Assembly: GCA_019915015.1 (NCBI GenBank)
Contig: JAHBBC010000002.1
Coordinates: 2,852,001-2,916,000, forward strand
Origin: Auriscalpium vulgare
Taxonomy: Eukaryota > Basidiomycota > Agaricomycetes > Russulales > Auriscalpiaceae
Length of the DNA: 64,000 nucleotides
Direction of reading: 5' to 3'
Shown here piece by piece: positions 40,611 to 51,349 of the stretch. The number at the start of each line of letters is the position of its first letter. Within the stretch, counting starts at the first letter, position 1. Position numbers and translations under genes: made by a program. Under the pieces are notes generated by a model, which worked only from the letters and a program-made list of their open reading frames with translations, did no database searches and was not told the DNA's origin.

Positions 40611-42492
40611 CAACCTTACCAACCTTGCCGATACCCATAGTCCAACTCTTGATGGCTCATGATGACCGCGGTGGAAATGCTGGACATGGATGCGCTCGTC
40701 GTCAGCGAAGAATCGGCTCGGTACACGGCGGTATCTGCAAGGTCGATGAGACAGTTCTTGACGCCCCGACGATTGCGCGGAAAGAGATTAGTCGTCAAAG
40801 AGGTCGTCGCGCGATGTTGAACGCACCGCATGTAAGGCACATCAAAGTTGATTAATGCCCCATGCAGACAGAATACGGATGTAGTGGTGGGAGGAGAGGA
40901 AGGCGATGGTCTGCTCGCAGCAGAGTGCGCACCGACGTCGTTCTGTGTTGCACCGCGCCGCTAAGTTAGAGACATTCCTCCTGAGCCGACACGGTGGATG
41001 TGCGCGGGGTCGGGGTGCGTATTGTCGAAGTGGCCGGTATCCGAGTCGGGGAGTAGAAGCTAAAGCCTCCGTGCGCATTGATTGACGAACCCCGAGGTTG
41101 GTGGGTGCAGGCGACTGCTGGAGGTGACTTGAAACGCGGCCGTTCCGGCGTACAGCGTGTCGGATCCCCGCACCGCGACACAAGAAACCAATAGTGGATG
41201 CGGTCGTTCAACCTCTCGACGGCAGCGCAGATCGCGCAGGATCTGAGTGTCGCCCATGCGCGCGGTCAAGTTCTGGCAACAAGATCAGCCCCATCCACCA
41301 ACGGCTGAACGGCACAGAGACGCACCTTGGCATCATACGGAGATTGGGACTTCTGCTCAAGTGCGCTACGGTGTGCTCGGAGGTGACCGTCAGCTGCATT
41401 GCGCATCCCACAGCTGCACGATGGGGGCGACGTCAGCATCTGAGGCTGAACATCTGAATGTCACCGCGACGTACCTTGTCCGGCGAGCTGAGCAGGGCCA
41501 CAGCGCTGCGGTCCAGAAGGCTTGCTTCCTGCACATGGGTCTTGTGGGGAGCGAGTTGGACGTGCACTGTGGACTAAGATGGCTTTGAACACAACATGCG
41601 CGGCTCGGGCATCGAGCGCTGGAGGTGTGACGTGTCACGATGAGCACTGACTCTATGCGCTGACGAGGTCAGAAGCCGCACCAGTGTTTCATCCTATATC
41701 CGTTCCAGCACGAGACTGAACAATCCTGCCATGGACGCATTCTTGTCCTGAAGATCACTGTCCAGTGGGATGCTCGTCGGCCGAGTGCTCTGTCAAAGAA
41801 GCGCCAGTTTTGCGTGGTGTTACGAGGACAGCTACAATGTGGAGTGATGACGGGCCGAGACACTTGAGTGGTAGCTCGAGGGCGCGCGAAGGACATGGCG
41901 GCGCGTCGCTGTTGAAGACTGACTAGGGAGTAGGGCAGCGCGGAACTCGTATTCTGCGCAAAAGTCAATCAGCCTTCGAGTCGGCCTGCGCGATGTCGCA
42001 TGTAACATACCGCGACCATCACCATCCCCGTTCCAAAAAGCCTTATGGATTGTTTTGAGCTTTTGCTGTATTGAGATTGTGCAAGGGCGTCGTGCGAGGA
42101 AAGGTCAGACACGTGGCTGGCGCTCGCAGCAGTTGTCATGAAGGCAGAGCTGAGTATCGGGGTGACGGGTTCAGAACGGAGGACAGGATGCACTTAGAAG
42201 ACTCACTAGAAGTGCGCTCGCGGGCTCAAGCTTCAGTCCTGTCTGTCCGCCTTCGGGTCCACGTTGTGACCATTCGTCTGCCCGGACATCGCGGGTGGTT
42301 TGTGCGGCGTTGCATCCGTGCGGTGTGGAGAGCGCGCAGTGTGTGAAGACGAGATGTTGATAGGGTGCGACGGGGAAGTCGATGGCGTGAGGGAAAGCCT
42401 TGTTGGCGCGTCGGGCTTTGTGCGGTTGGAGCGCCTTGCCGGCGACCACGTCGACCACGCTGAACCAACGGCGCCCAGTACGCCTCTTGCAA
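40611..42492. other. gene-poor spacer with relics
   Basis: About 40960-41090 matches 14800-14900 in part (ATTCCTCCTGA, GGATGTGCGC, GAAGTGGCC). About 41440-41480 resembles the CRGC-type dispersed relic (CCGCGACGTACCTTGTCCGG). No intact gene. Confidence 0.4.
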
Positions 42493-42543
42493 GTACTACG
42501 CTTGCTCGTCTTTCTGAACAAGCTAATCAAGCTTCTGCAGAAA

Positions 42544-44106
42544 ATGCCACGGGCTGACCGAGGCTCTTTCGAGGCCGTCGACATCCCAAACGTCCCCATT
42601 GCCCGCCTGCCGCCCGAGATCCTCGCCGTTGTGTTCTCTATCCTCTCTTCAATTTCGCGTCCTCGCCGAGAAGAAATCTTTCGATACACACCTTCCAAAT
42701 TCAAGTACAAACTCGGATGGTTGACGATCACCCACGTCTGCCAGCGATGGCGCAACATCGCCCTCTGCGACCCCGTTCTCTGGGCTTCCAACATCGCGCC
42801 CCCATCCCTGCTGGGCCACTGCTGGGCGGCCGCATATCTCTCCCGAGCCCAAAACATCCCGCTTACGGTGACCCATCGCACTGGAGGCGGCGCCGATATC
42901 AATTTCATTGGCGCAAATCTCGCGCGGATAGATGCCATCCTGAACCTTGTCATCGGCAGGCATGAACTACTCAAATTTTGCACGCCCGCACCTCTCCTCC
43001 ACACCCTCTATCTCGATATTTGTGACAGAGAACCACAGCTTCCTCTCCTCCCGGATGGCTTGTTTGGCGGCGCGGCGGGCCTGCCGGAGTTGCGGCACCT
43101 GTCCGTGAGTGCTTCAGGCGGCTGGGAACAGCTGTCATGGACACCGCTGCTGCTTCAGCAGCTCGTCTCGGTCAAAATCACGATGAACACGCGTGACCTT
43201 CCCATTGTACTGCTTGCTTCCATGTTTGCTGCACTGGGAAGGATGCGCGGGCTGGAGCAGCTGGTGCTGGGCCTGCCAGTGACACCGGGGGACACGGACA
43301 GGATGCCAGTCATACTCCTGCCGACACTGCAACACCTCAGTCTGCGAGCCGACGTCCGGAATGCACGCTTCCTCCTCGCGCACCTCGCACTTCCTGCTGG
43401 CGTCCGTGTCAGCTGCGATTTGCACTGGACCGTATTCACGACGGCCGAACTCTCAACACTCTTCTCCGAGATGGTGGCAATCGTCGACACCCGCGCCACC
43501 CTCATCACAAGGGTTGCTGAATTTGTGGCACCGACACAGCACCGTGACGTCTTTGCGTGGCGCAGCGGGGATATATACAACGCGCCCGCTCTGGAAGTTG
43601 AGTTTTCAGGGCGCCAAGACCTGCCGAGTGCCCTGGGATTCCTCCCATTGAAGCATGTTACACATCTCGAGGTTCTGGCTAATGGAATAGAAGTGCCCGC
43701 GGCGTGGCTTGATGCCGTGAAGAGTGCGCCCAGGCTGCGCCACGTCACGGTCGAACGCGACGCGGTGCCTCCGTTCTGTGCCGCACTCGAGCGCGCGATG
43801 GGAATCCTCCCTGCGCTCTCCACGCTCGTGATCGACGTCCGCAGTCGCACACACCCGTTGGCGGAGACAGTCCTTGGGGACGCCTTGCCGCGATGCCTGG
43901 CGGCGCGGGCTCACGCCGGCCATTTGCTGGAGGAGTTGGAGGTGGTGGAGTACCGCGAACACCGCGAAAACGAGGCATGCGCGCACGCGCTGCGGGAGGC
44001 GGTACCGGGGTTGGTGGTTCGGTGGCGCTGGGAGTCGAAGCCTGCCTCTGTGTATGTATCTGATTCCGATGACTTCACATCGGAGGAGGACGAGGAGGAG
44101 GAGTAG
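42544..44106 (+). CDS. F-box-like protein, family A copy 7
   Basis: Intact 520-aa frame from the ATG at 42544 (MPRADRGSFEAVDIPNV). A leader intron at 42493-42540 (GTACTACG...CTGCAG, with CTAATC as a likely branch point) ends three bases before it, so the longer upstream frame is rejected. F-box about residues 18-80 (IARLPPEILAVVF, WLTITHVCQRWRNIAL, LWASNIAPPS). Blocks: YLSRAQNIPLTV, LFGGAAGLPELRHLSV, LLLQQLVSVKIT and EAVPGLVVRW, then an acidic tail ending DEEEEE. It is a presumed SCF substrate receptor. Confidence 0.86.
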   Translation: MPRADRGSFEAVDIPNVPIARLPPEILAVVFSILSSISRPRREEIFRYTPSKFKYKLGWLTITHVCQRWRNIALCDPVLWASNIAPPSLLGHCWAAAYLSRAQNIPLTVTHRTGGGADINFIGANLARIDAILNLVIGRHELLKFCTPAPLLHTLYLDICDREPQLPLLPDGLFGGAAGLPELRHLSVSASGGWEQLSWTPLLLQQLVSVKITMNTRDLPIVLLASMFAALGRMRGLEQLVLGLPVTPGDTDRMPVILLPTLQHLSLRADVRNARFLLAHLALPAGVRVSCDLHWTVFTTAELSTLFSEMVAIVDTRATLITRVAEFVAPTQHRDVFAWRSGDIYNAPALEVEFSGRQDLPSALGFLPLKHVTHLEVLANGIEVPAAWLDAVKSAPRLRHVTVERDAVPPFCAALERAMGILPALSTLVIDVRSRTHPLAETVLGDALPRCLAARAHAGHLLEELEVVEYREHRENEACAHALREAVPGLVVRWRWESKPASVYVSDSDDFTSEEDEEEE

Positions 44107-44976
44107 AACTCCGAGATCATATTTTGCGGACGCGCAGTGCCAGGCTCGATTGCAGGACAATAAATGACGAGATGTCACCTGAGGCAGACGGAGCTATTCC
44201 TGGGGCGAGGACCTGCGCGAGGATCCCCCAGCCGGGACGCGCCCGTTGCGATTTACGACAGATTGAACAATATCAGATTACCATTGGACATATGCAGCAT
44301 AACTGAGCACGGGGATGGAGGTTGAAATATTGACGACAAGAGTTGGGGGAGCCAGTGACTGAGTATAATGAGTATAAGCGTCCGGCGCCCGGCACCCAAT
44401 TTCGGGTTAGGTGTACTTCTCAGATAGCCGCTGGCACGGTGGCACCTGGCGGCTGCATCTCGATTCTCCTTGCCATCTCCTCTATCCTCCGGATGCAGAG
44501 CCCCGCCGAACTCGACACCAATAGTGAGTACGCCTCTGTGATGGACAGAGATGGGTGGATGATGAGGTCACTCGCATCGTACAGCTGCGGCACAATACTT
44601 ATAAGTAGTCGAAGCTCCATCTCTCCCTCGCCAAGTGTCGACATCCGCGGCCAGCCCCGACCCTCCGCATTCTTTGGATGAGGTGCGTCACTATGATATT
44701 TGACTGCATCGGTTTTCTATGCTAATTTTATTTCAATGGCTTGACTAGCTGTCCGCGGTCTCTCGCACGACGAACTGACTCGTCTCCCGTACAAGCTTTC
44801 CTCGTTGTCGTCATTGGCGGTGCAGCTACCCGGGAGGAATCACTCCATACCTCGGTGCGTTGACCAGTGCGCTCCAAAGCTTGTCACGCTAACTGCACGT
44901 CCTTGATAGCACCCGTACCCGCTCGTCTAGGACGAAGGGAGCTCCGAGTCGGTCTCTCAGCTTCAAGATTGACGCA
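44107..44976. other. spacer with orphan F-box promoter piece
   Basis: At about 44390 CGGCACCCAATTTCGGGTTAGGTGTACTTCT matches the region upstream of the split F-box gene (about 23951-23980), without an F-box gene attached. About 44640-44690 is the CRGC-type dispersed relic. A likely leader intron for the next gene lies at about 44856-44910 (GTGCGT...TAG). Confidence 0.5.
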
Positions 44977-46041
44977 ATGGCAAACGTGCCCTTGGAAATA
45001 CAGACAATGGTCATCGAATGGGTGTACAAGCTGTCCCAGCATTACATAGTCGACTATGCCACCCTTCGCGTTTGCGCTCTCGTTTGCAAGGCCTGGACAT
45101 CTACAGCTCAGCGCCTCTTACTCCGTCGGCCCTTCACCATCTTCATACGGCCCTTCGACAGATTCACCAATCGCGCCCTCCTACTGCTTCGCACCCTGCA
45201 CGATCGACCCTCTCTCGCCACTCACATACTCACCATCCAAATCATCATATCCGATATCAACGACACGCATCTCGACCACCCTCAATTGGCAATACTGGAG
45301 CTTTGCCCAGGCGTCCAATATATCGAGGTCGACTTTTACTTCGACCAGAAGTTGAAACCTGCTCTCGGCGCGCGACTGCGCTCCCTCGATATGCACCCCG
45401 TCGTTCTCTCCGTTGACGGTACCCACGAGGCCATCTGCAACCTCGTAGAAATGTGGCCCAGCGTGCGCGTCGTTGACTTCAATCTGCAGCATGAATCGGA
45501 TATAAACGACAGCTATTGGCCACTCCGCGGCCTGTCCTCCGCGGAGGCCATGTCTCTCCATCATGGCCGCAGTATCTCTCTCCTACCGCTCGACATCGAC
45601 TTGCCCGCACTCCGCGATGTGGAACTGATACACCCTCATTGGCAAGACGACTACATGCGCACGCGGTTGTTCGAAACAGATATGCTGTCGCGGATCCACA
45701 CGCTGAGGATAGTCGGACCCTTTCCACCCGCCGAGGTGTTCGAACGCATTGCGTGCCTCGAGACCCTAGTCTTTAGCGAACTTCCCGGGAGCGATGCGAT
45801 CGGCCTCCCAAAGACCCTTCGTCGTGTCGGGTACCTCCTCAACGACAAGCTCGAGCTAGAGAATGCCCAGGATATCAAGCCTTTCGCTTCGGTACTGCGC
45901 ATGCTGCCTGAACTGCAGCACGTCAGTGCGACACACCTCTCGCCGCCACACCAACTCACTATACTCCATGAAGTATGTCGTGAACGAGGCGTGGAATTTG
46001 AGATGTTTGAGAATAAGTGCCACGTTTGGGTGCGTCTATAA
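44977..46041 (+). CDS. F-box-type protein, family B copy 1
   Basis: Intact 354-aa single-exon frame, unrelated in sequence to family A. The N-terminus has a short F-box-like start (VPLEIQTMVIEWVYKL) followed by YATLRVCALVCKAWTSTAQRLLLRRP, a form common in agaricomycete F-box proteins. The rest is a solenoid-like region with LELCPGVQYIEVD and FERIACLETLVFSELPGSDA, ending CHVWVRL. By family it would be an SCF adaptor (inference). Its paralog at 58079-59170 is on the opposite strand, and 3' flanking DNA is shared. Confidence 0.8.
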   Translation: MANVPLEIQTMVIEWVYKLSQHYIVDYATLRVCALVCKAWTSTAQRLLLRRPFTIFIRPFDRFTNRALLLLRTLHDRPSLATHILTIQIIISDINDTHLDHPQLAILELCPGVQYIEVDFYFDQKLKPALGARLRSLDMHPVVLSVDGTHEAICNLVEMWPSVRVVDFNLQHESDINDSYWPLRGLSSAEAMSLHHGRSISLLPLDIDLPALRDVELIHPHWQDDYMRTRLFETDMLSRIHTLRIVGPFPPAEVFERIACLETLVFSELPGSDAIGLPKTLRRVGYLLNDKLELENAQDIKPFASVLRMLPELQHVSATHLSPPHQLTILHEVCRERGVEFEMFENKCHVWVRL

Positions 46042-46135
46042 GAGACTGTTGTTTTATTGCAACGCGATGTTGACGTTCGGATTGCAGCGACGCCTAGATG
46101 TTGACTGGATTTGAGGTAGCCGTCCCGACAAGGCT
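46042..46135. repeat. 3' flank shared by the two family B genes
   Basis: GTTGACTGGATTTGA.GTAG.CGTCCC...GCTCTTGGTCAA is found here and, inverted, at about 58005-58078, so the duplication included flanks. Confidence 0.7.
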
Positions 46136-46487
46136 CTTGGTCAACGAGTACTAGCTGGGTGACGCGCCGTTTGTGCACAGGGGAGGCATTTCTGTCAAGG
46201 GGGAGGTGCTGCCAGAACGATGGATCAGATGACGGCGGTGACAACCTTGCACAGGCCGGAGCGAGTATGGCGGCAGTTCCATCATTAGTGTGTTCTGGTT
46301 CTGGGTGAATACATAGGCAGTGGAGCTTAGTTCTTCGGCAGTCATCTGAAGCCTCATAAGACCCCATATTTGCAGTGTTATTTGTTGTATAGCAATTCTT
46401 GAATAAATTGATCACAAAATGGACTACGGCACGTGGAAACAGAGAGCCACCAGATAGTATACAGGCCGGTGAGATATTGACGGACAG

Positions 46488-47806
46488 CTAGTCCTCCCAC
46501 CAGGGCTCCGCCTCCCAGCGCCACTCGACCGCCAGGCCCGACACCCCCTCCTGCAGCGCACGGGCCCACATCTGGTCTTCATCATATCCAACCACCTCCA
46601 GCTCCCTCAGCAAATTTCCGGCACGAGCCCGCGCCGCCAGGCATCTCAGCAGTGCGTCCCCGACAACGGTCTCCGCCAGCGGGTGTGCGTGGACGTCGAT
46701 CACGAGCGCGCAGAGCGCAGGAAGGACACCCGGTGTGTGCTCGAGGGTGCGCCGTCCGACTCTCCGTGTCGCCACGCGCCGACCTGCACAAGGCGCTCGG
46801 CCACGGGCGCTTCGCTGTCAACCGGCGCCAGTCCGACCTCGACACGCACGAGGGGAGTTGCGCGGGCGTCGACGCATGCCGTCATCGCGGGGAAGAGCGC
46901 TGGGAGTTCATCCTCGTGGGCGGTCATCAGCAGGGTCACTGTGAAGTGCACGCGGACGCCAGCGGGGAGTGCGAGACGTGCGAGGATGAGCGATGCGTGC
47001 GGGACGATGGTGCCCAGGCTAAAGTGCTGCAGCGCCGGCAGCAGCGTGAGCGGCACCTCATGAATGTCCTCCGGTGTTACGTTTAGTCGCAGCGCCAGGC
47101 GCTCCAGTGCGCGCATCCTGCCCAGCGCAGCAAACATGGATGCAAGCGCTGCACCAGGCATGCGCCAGTACATTGCAATGGAGACCAAGACGAGCTGTTC
47201 CAGCAACAGCGGCGTCCATGAGAGCTCTGTGTAGGATGCGCACACGGACAGGTCGCAACGCCGGGAGGCCCGCGGCACCGCCGAACAAGTCATTAGGGAG
47301 GGGATCGAGTTCACTGTCATTTTCATTCCAGAGGATGTTGAAGTTGAGGATGTGGATGAGAGGTGCGGGCATGCAGAGGTGACATAGGTTATACCAGTTG
47401 ATCTGCAGGTCCGTGATAGCACACGTGCGTGCGAGATTTGCGAGGATGAACGGGATGTTGATCTCGATGTCGTCGTCATCCAAAGAAGGGCTCGACACTT
47501 CAAGTGGTATATTCTGGGAGCGGACGAGGAATGCGGCGGCCCAGGAGTGACCCAGCACTGATGGCAGCGCGATGTCGGAAGCCCAGAGAATTTGCAGAGA
47601 ATGGGGCTATTGAGGGCGATGCTCCGCCAGCGCTGGCAGACGTGCGTTACCGCCACCCATCCGAGGTAGTGCTGGATCCTGAGAGAGGTGGATTGTTGTA
47701 TCGAAAGAGGAGGATTGATTGAGGAGAGATCTAGAATGGACTAGATGAGGGTGAGGATCTCGGGTGGCAAGCGGGCAACAGGGGCGTCTACGGCAACAGG
47801 ATCCAT
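46488..47806 (-). pseudogene. family A F-box copy with at least four lesions
   Basis: Minus strand from the ATG at 47806 (MDPVAVDAPVARLPPEIL). (1) A TAG replaces the Phe of the F-box motif ILTLIF (about 47742-47744). (2) An 11-bp tandem duplication of CAGAGAATTTG (plus-strand reading, 47584-47602) shifts the frame after NSPIL. (3) A 2-base loss near 47260 shifts it again at GLPALR. (4) About 240 bp are missing near 46745, between SDGAP and LEHTPGVLP. The C-terminus (ELEVVGYDEDQ, GLAVEWRWE) is still readable to 46488. Clearly dead. Confidence 0.9.
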
Positions 47807-47999
47807 GATAGCGACAATCTAGGAGCTCCGTGAAAATGAGAGTGAGCAAAGTTGCTGGCGACTAGCTGAGGAGAGAGCGAGGACTCACAAACAGGAGGAC
47901 GAGCAAGCTAGTGAGGCTGGCAGCCGGTGCGCGGCCCGAGGCCGGCCGTCGACTCTTCAACTCAACCGTGTTTGCTGCTCTCTACTGCCCTCCTGGGCC
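47807..47999. other. upstream of dead F-box copy
   Basis: Promoter remnant. GCGGCCCGAGGCCGGCC (about 47931) is shared, inverted, with 33380-33400 and 62455-62475. Confidence 0.4.
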
Positions 48000-49400
48000 C
48001 ACTCATCGCTCTCCATGAGTAGCTCTTCTCAAATCACTAACGCCAGAGTTTTCACGTTGGTGAGTGCGTCACGAGTACTGTACTCATCGATCTCTAGAAT
48101 CGCCTGACTCATGCTCTACCAGCGGTTCTAGACTCTACTTCGCCGCAGAGTCATCTGCACACCCTCCATCGCGTCAAGGCCGCCTGTCGACGAATATCGT
48201 CGGCTTGAATTGATTAGGATTGGGACGGGACGGGACGTGGTGCTGACGAGGGGATGGGGAGTATTTGCATTGGTGCGTGTACGTCCCGTCGCCTGCCGGA
48301 CAACCTTGCTTACCGCCCTTTTACTTCGCAGATTTTCTATGAGGACATATTCGCAGCGCCCTATAGGCTCTTGCGTGTGCCTCTAGCGCACGAATCTTGA
48401 TTTGGAGTATGCCTTGACCGCAGAACAGTACACACAGGTACGCCGTCAAATCAACCTCCAGTGAAAATTTCTAATATTGTCATACGTTCACCAGCTCCCA
48501 CTGCAACAGTCGCCGAACGCATTATCAACGTCCAAGTTGTTGATCGATTGGCTAGACTACGCTGCACTATCCACTCGCTGGGCCACTATCCCATTGCGAC
48601 TTCACGCCGCCAAGCTATATGCGACATGCAACTTCGTCTACGCGCTCCAATTACTTTCGACATCACGCTCGATGACCATACACCTATCGTTCGATAGGTG
48701 GACCGCGCTCGTCATCCGCACCTCCGTCCACCATTTGTCGTCGATTCTGCGCTTCATATGGTGAGTCGTGCGCAATTCTCTTATCAGAGCGGACGTCGCT
48801 CAGCTCGATTTCGGCGGATTCCTCTATTAGCTGTCGCTCCGTTCAAGTCGACCATCCGCTCCACCCCGACCGACCTGCTGAGCCAGACGCCCAGCTCACA
48901 GCTCTACTCACTGCGAGGACAGACTATATGCAGCATGCTCGTCTATACCCTCCGTATGTTGGTGCCGGACGATTCGCCCTCCATTCGGTGATGGCGCTGC
49001 GCTCGCACTTGGCCCACCAGCAATCGTACTGCAGTGTGTACGCGCGGATCCCGAGAATCATTGTCCAGCCAGACACCGTTCGCCACGACGACTGCGCGTC
49101 GCGCGTTGGCTCGCCCAGGCCAGAGGCGCATGGTGGCCCACCGCTCTGCCTCGAACTGGCGCCCAGAACCTCAACGCGATGGGCAATCGCCATTGCAATA
49201 CCGCCACTCAACGAGCGTTCGCTAGCACCGATTGTCCGTGTAGTGACACGAGCCCTTCACCCTCCCGCGGCGGCATACACCTCCTCCTGGCACTCCCTCC
49301 CATATGCGCTCCTCCGCCACTGCGCGCAACCACCATCACATGCGCGGACCGCCTGCACGCGTACTCCCCGCGGTAAGCTGAAGCGACCGTGTGGCCGCGA
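48000..49400 (+). repeat. relic family R, copy 3
   Basis: Landmarks in order: CATCGCTCTCCATGAGTA, GGTTCTAGACTCTA, CCCTCCATCGCGTCAAGGCCGC, GATTTTCTATGAGGACATAT, TACGCCGTCAAATCAACCTCC and ACGATTCGCCCTCCATTCGG. The putative exons contain stops. Similar to 32440-33330 (inverted) and 37390-38760. Confidence 0.5.
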
Positions 49401-49849
49401 CGTGGGTGAAGAGCCGAGCCGCGCGCTGCAAGACAGCACCCGAAACGACAGCACCCGAGGACGGTGGTCAGAAGGACTAGTGCGGCGAGGATGAGCACAC
49501 GGGTGGACGGGCCAGCGGAGATGGAGCTGTGGAATTATGGGATGGTCGTAGGAGGGCGAGGACGCGGGTGGAGAGCGCGGACGTGGCGGCGGCGGGACAG
49601 CAAGGCGTCGATGAACAGGTGTCCGGATTCGATCCGAAATGACACGGTGGAGCGGTCGTTGAAGAGCGTTGGGAGGTACCGCGCGCCCGACAGATTATTG
49701 GTTCATCGCAGCGCAACAACCATGCCATGCGCGCGGAGAAGAGTCGTCGTGGGCAGGCGCACAACAAGCGCGGGGTGTGAAGTAGAAGACGAGGGCACGG
49801 TGGACAGGTCTACATCGTAGAGAGTGCCCAAGGCGAACGGGAACAACAT

Positions 49850-50353
49850 CACCCTCCAATACCATCACTTCTACGGCACTGAAACACTCCGGACAGCTCT
49901 TGTGGACGCTGCGCGATTGTATGCGTCTTCCCCATCACGACGGTGCCATCCGACCCGGGCTACTACAAGCTCACCAAGTCCATCATCATTCCGTACTTCA
50001 GAGCCAGGACGAATACTCGACTACGCTTCTCCGCCAGAGGAGATCGGGGAGATCGGTACAGACATCCTCGACAACAAGTGCTCGTGGTGCATCAACATGG
50101 CGCTCGTCGTCGCGTCTCCCGAGTGGCGCGTGGTGCTCGACCCGAGCTACGGGCGCAAGGAGGCAGAGGCGGAGGCTTTCAACGCGATCTACAAGGTGAT
50201 CAGCATCGATAAGCGGTACGCAGAGTATGAACAGGGCGCGTAGGAGCGCGTCAACGCGCTCGTTGACCAGGGGTCGGAGGTGAACAAGACGGGGGCTGTG
50301 GTGCTGAAGAGGGACATGTTCCGTATGTTGAGAAGATCCTCAAGCACAGGTAA
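49850..50353 (+). pseudogene. farnesyl diphosphate synthase C-terminal relic
   Basis: Recognised from the conserved C-terminal third of FPP synthase (isoprenoid pathway; condenses IPP with DMAPP/GPP). In order: YYKLTKSIIIPYF, QDEY (second Asp-rich motif), LDYASPPEEIGEIGTDILDN, KCSWCINMAL, LDPSYGRKEAEAEAF, RYAEYEQGA and ERVNALVDQ, ending VEKILKHR and TAA at 50351. Lesions: a one-base loss at about 50015 inside the QD(D/E)Y-LD motif, an in-frame TAG at 50241-50243, and a frameshift near 50331. The N-terminal two thirds, with the first DDxxD, are absent. The housekeeping gene must lie elsewhere. Confidence 0.8.
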
Positions 50354-50651
50354 ATGTTGGTAGTATTCAGAACTTTACTGTAATATTGTCTACATTGAAT
50401 GTGCCAATTGAATATTGAACCTTGGAGTGACTACGTGATGGATACAGTGTAGCTAAGGCCTCTATTGGCGCTGCAGCACAGCGCGCGGCGGGCACCAGGT
50501 TCCTCGCGCTCACTCCAATGCCCGGCACACCCATCCGCGCTACCTACGCTCTCCGCGGGGGTGTGAACACGAGAAGACTCGTCACGGGCAATTCAATTGT
50601 GCAGCCGCAACTCGTAATCTCGGTACGTCGCGCCTGCGTGGTAGGTACTTG
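50354..50651. other. spacer
   Basis: Between the synthase relic and the hairpin element. Nothing recognised. Confidence 0.35.
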
Positions 50652-51288
50652 CATTACGATTCCTTTGAATCGTTGCTTATGTCATCTACATCCAGCATTT
50701 TTTCGACCCCATGCAACGATCATCTGTGTCGCCTTTTTTGGGAATTCACTCCCACGCTATGTCCACTCACATCCACTTGCACTTTCACCTTCCTCTCATT
50801 TGCCCGGAATGATTCACATACATTGCTCCATTTGCAGTATATTTCAGACCATAGAGCACCTACAGAAGCTGCAAAACAGTGATATATTGCAGGGCTTGAA
50901 CAGCAGTAGCAGAAAGACGATGACATCACTCCGGGTTTTAAACACAATTTAAGACCCCGGAATGACATCATCGCTGACATTATTACACGTGATCATGTTG
51001 ATATTATGTTGTTTACTCAAAACGTGCCCCAGCCCAGGGGTCGTAACCTTGCTCCGATGCAGGCTCAAGGCTGGCCAGCAGTGACAACCCCATTTGGTGC
51101 TTAGTACCGGTGGCTTGAGAGAGCACGCATGTTACCGAAGTGTTTCAGGGATAGTGTTATAGCATTAATCAAGTAGTCTTCATCATTATTTCATGTACTT
51201 GCAATTGTACAGAGTTACAGGATCATCCAGCCCTGTATTGAGCTTGGAATCGTACTGCCGCGCTAAGCGTCGGCCCACTCCCAGCAAG
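50652..51288. mobile_element. hairpin-rich insertion element, copy 2 (0.64 kb)
   Basis: Left end identical in sequence and start to copy 1 (CATTACGATTCCTTTGAATC...ATCTACATCCAGCATTTTTT). The first about 320 bp are alignable, including the inverted repeat 50918-50973 (CGATGACATCACTCCGGG and its near complement). The right about 40 bp (CGGCCCACTCCCAGCAAG) is also shared. The 0.5-kb interior with the perfect palindrome of copy 1 is missing. It sits about 60 bp beyond the stop of the transporter gene. Confidence 0.75.
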
Positions 51289-51349
51289 TCTGGATGCGGT
51301 GCAACAAAAATACACTGATTGAATTGAGATAGACCGTGCGCCCAAAGCA

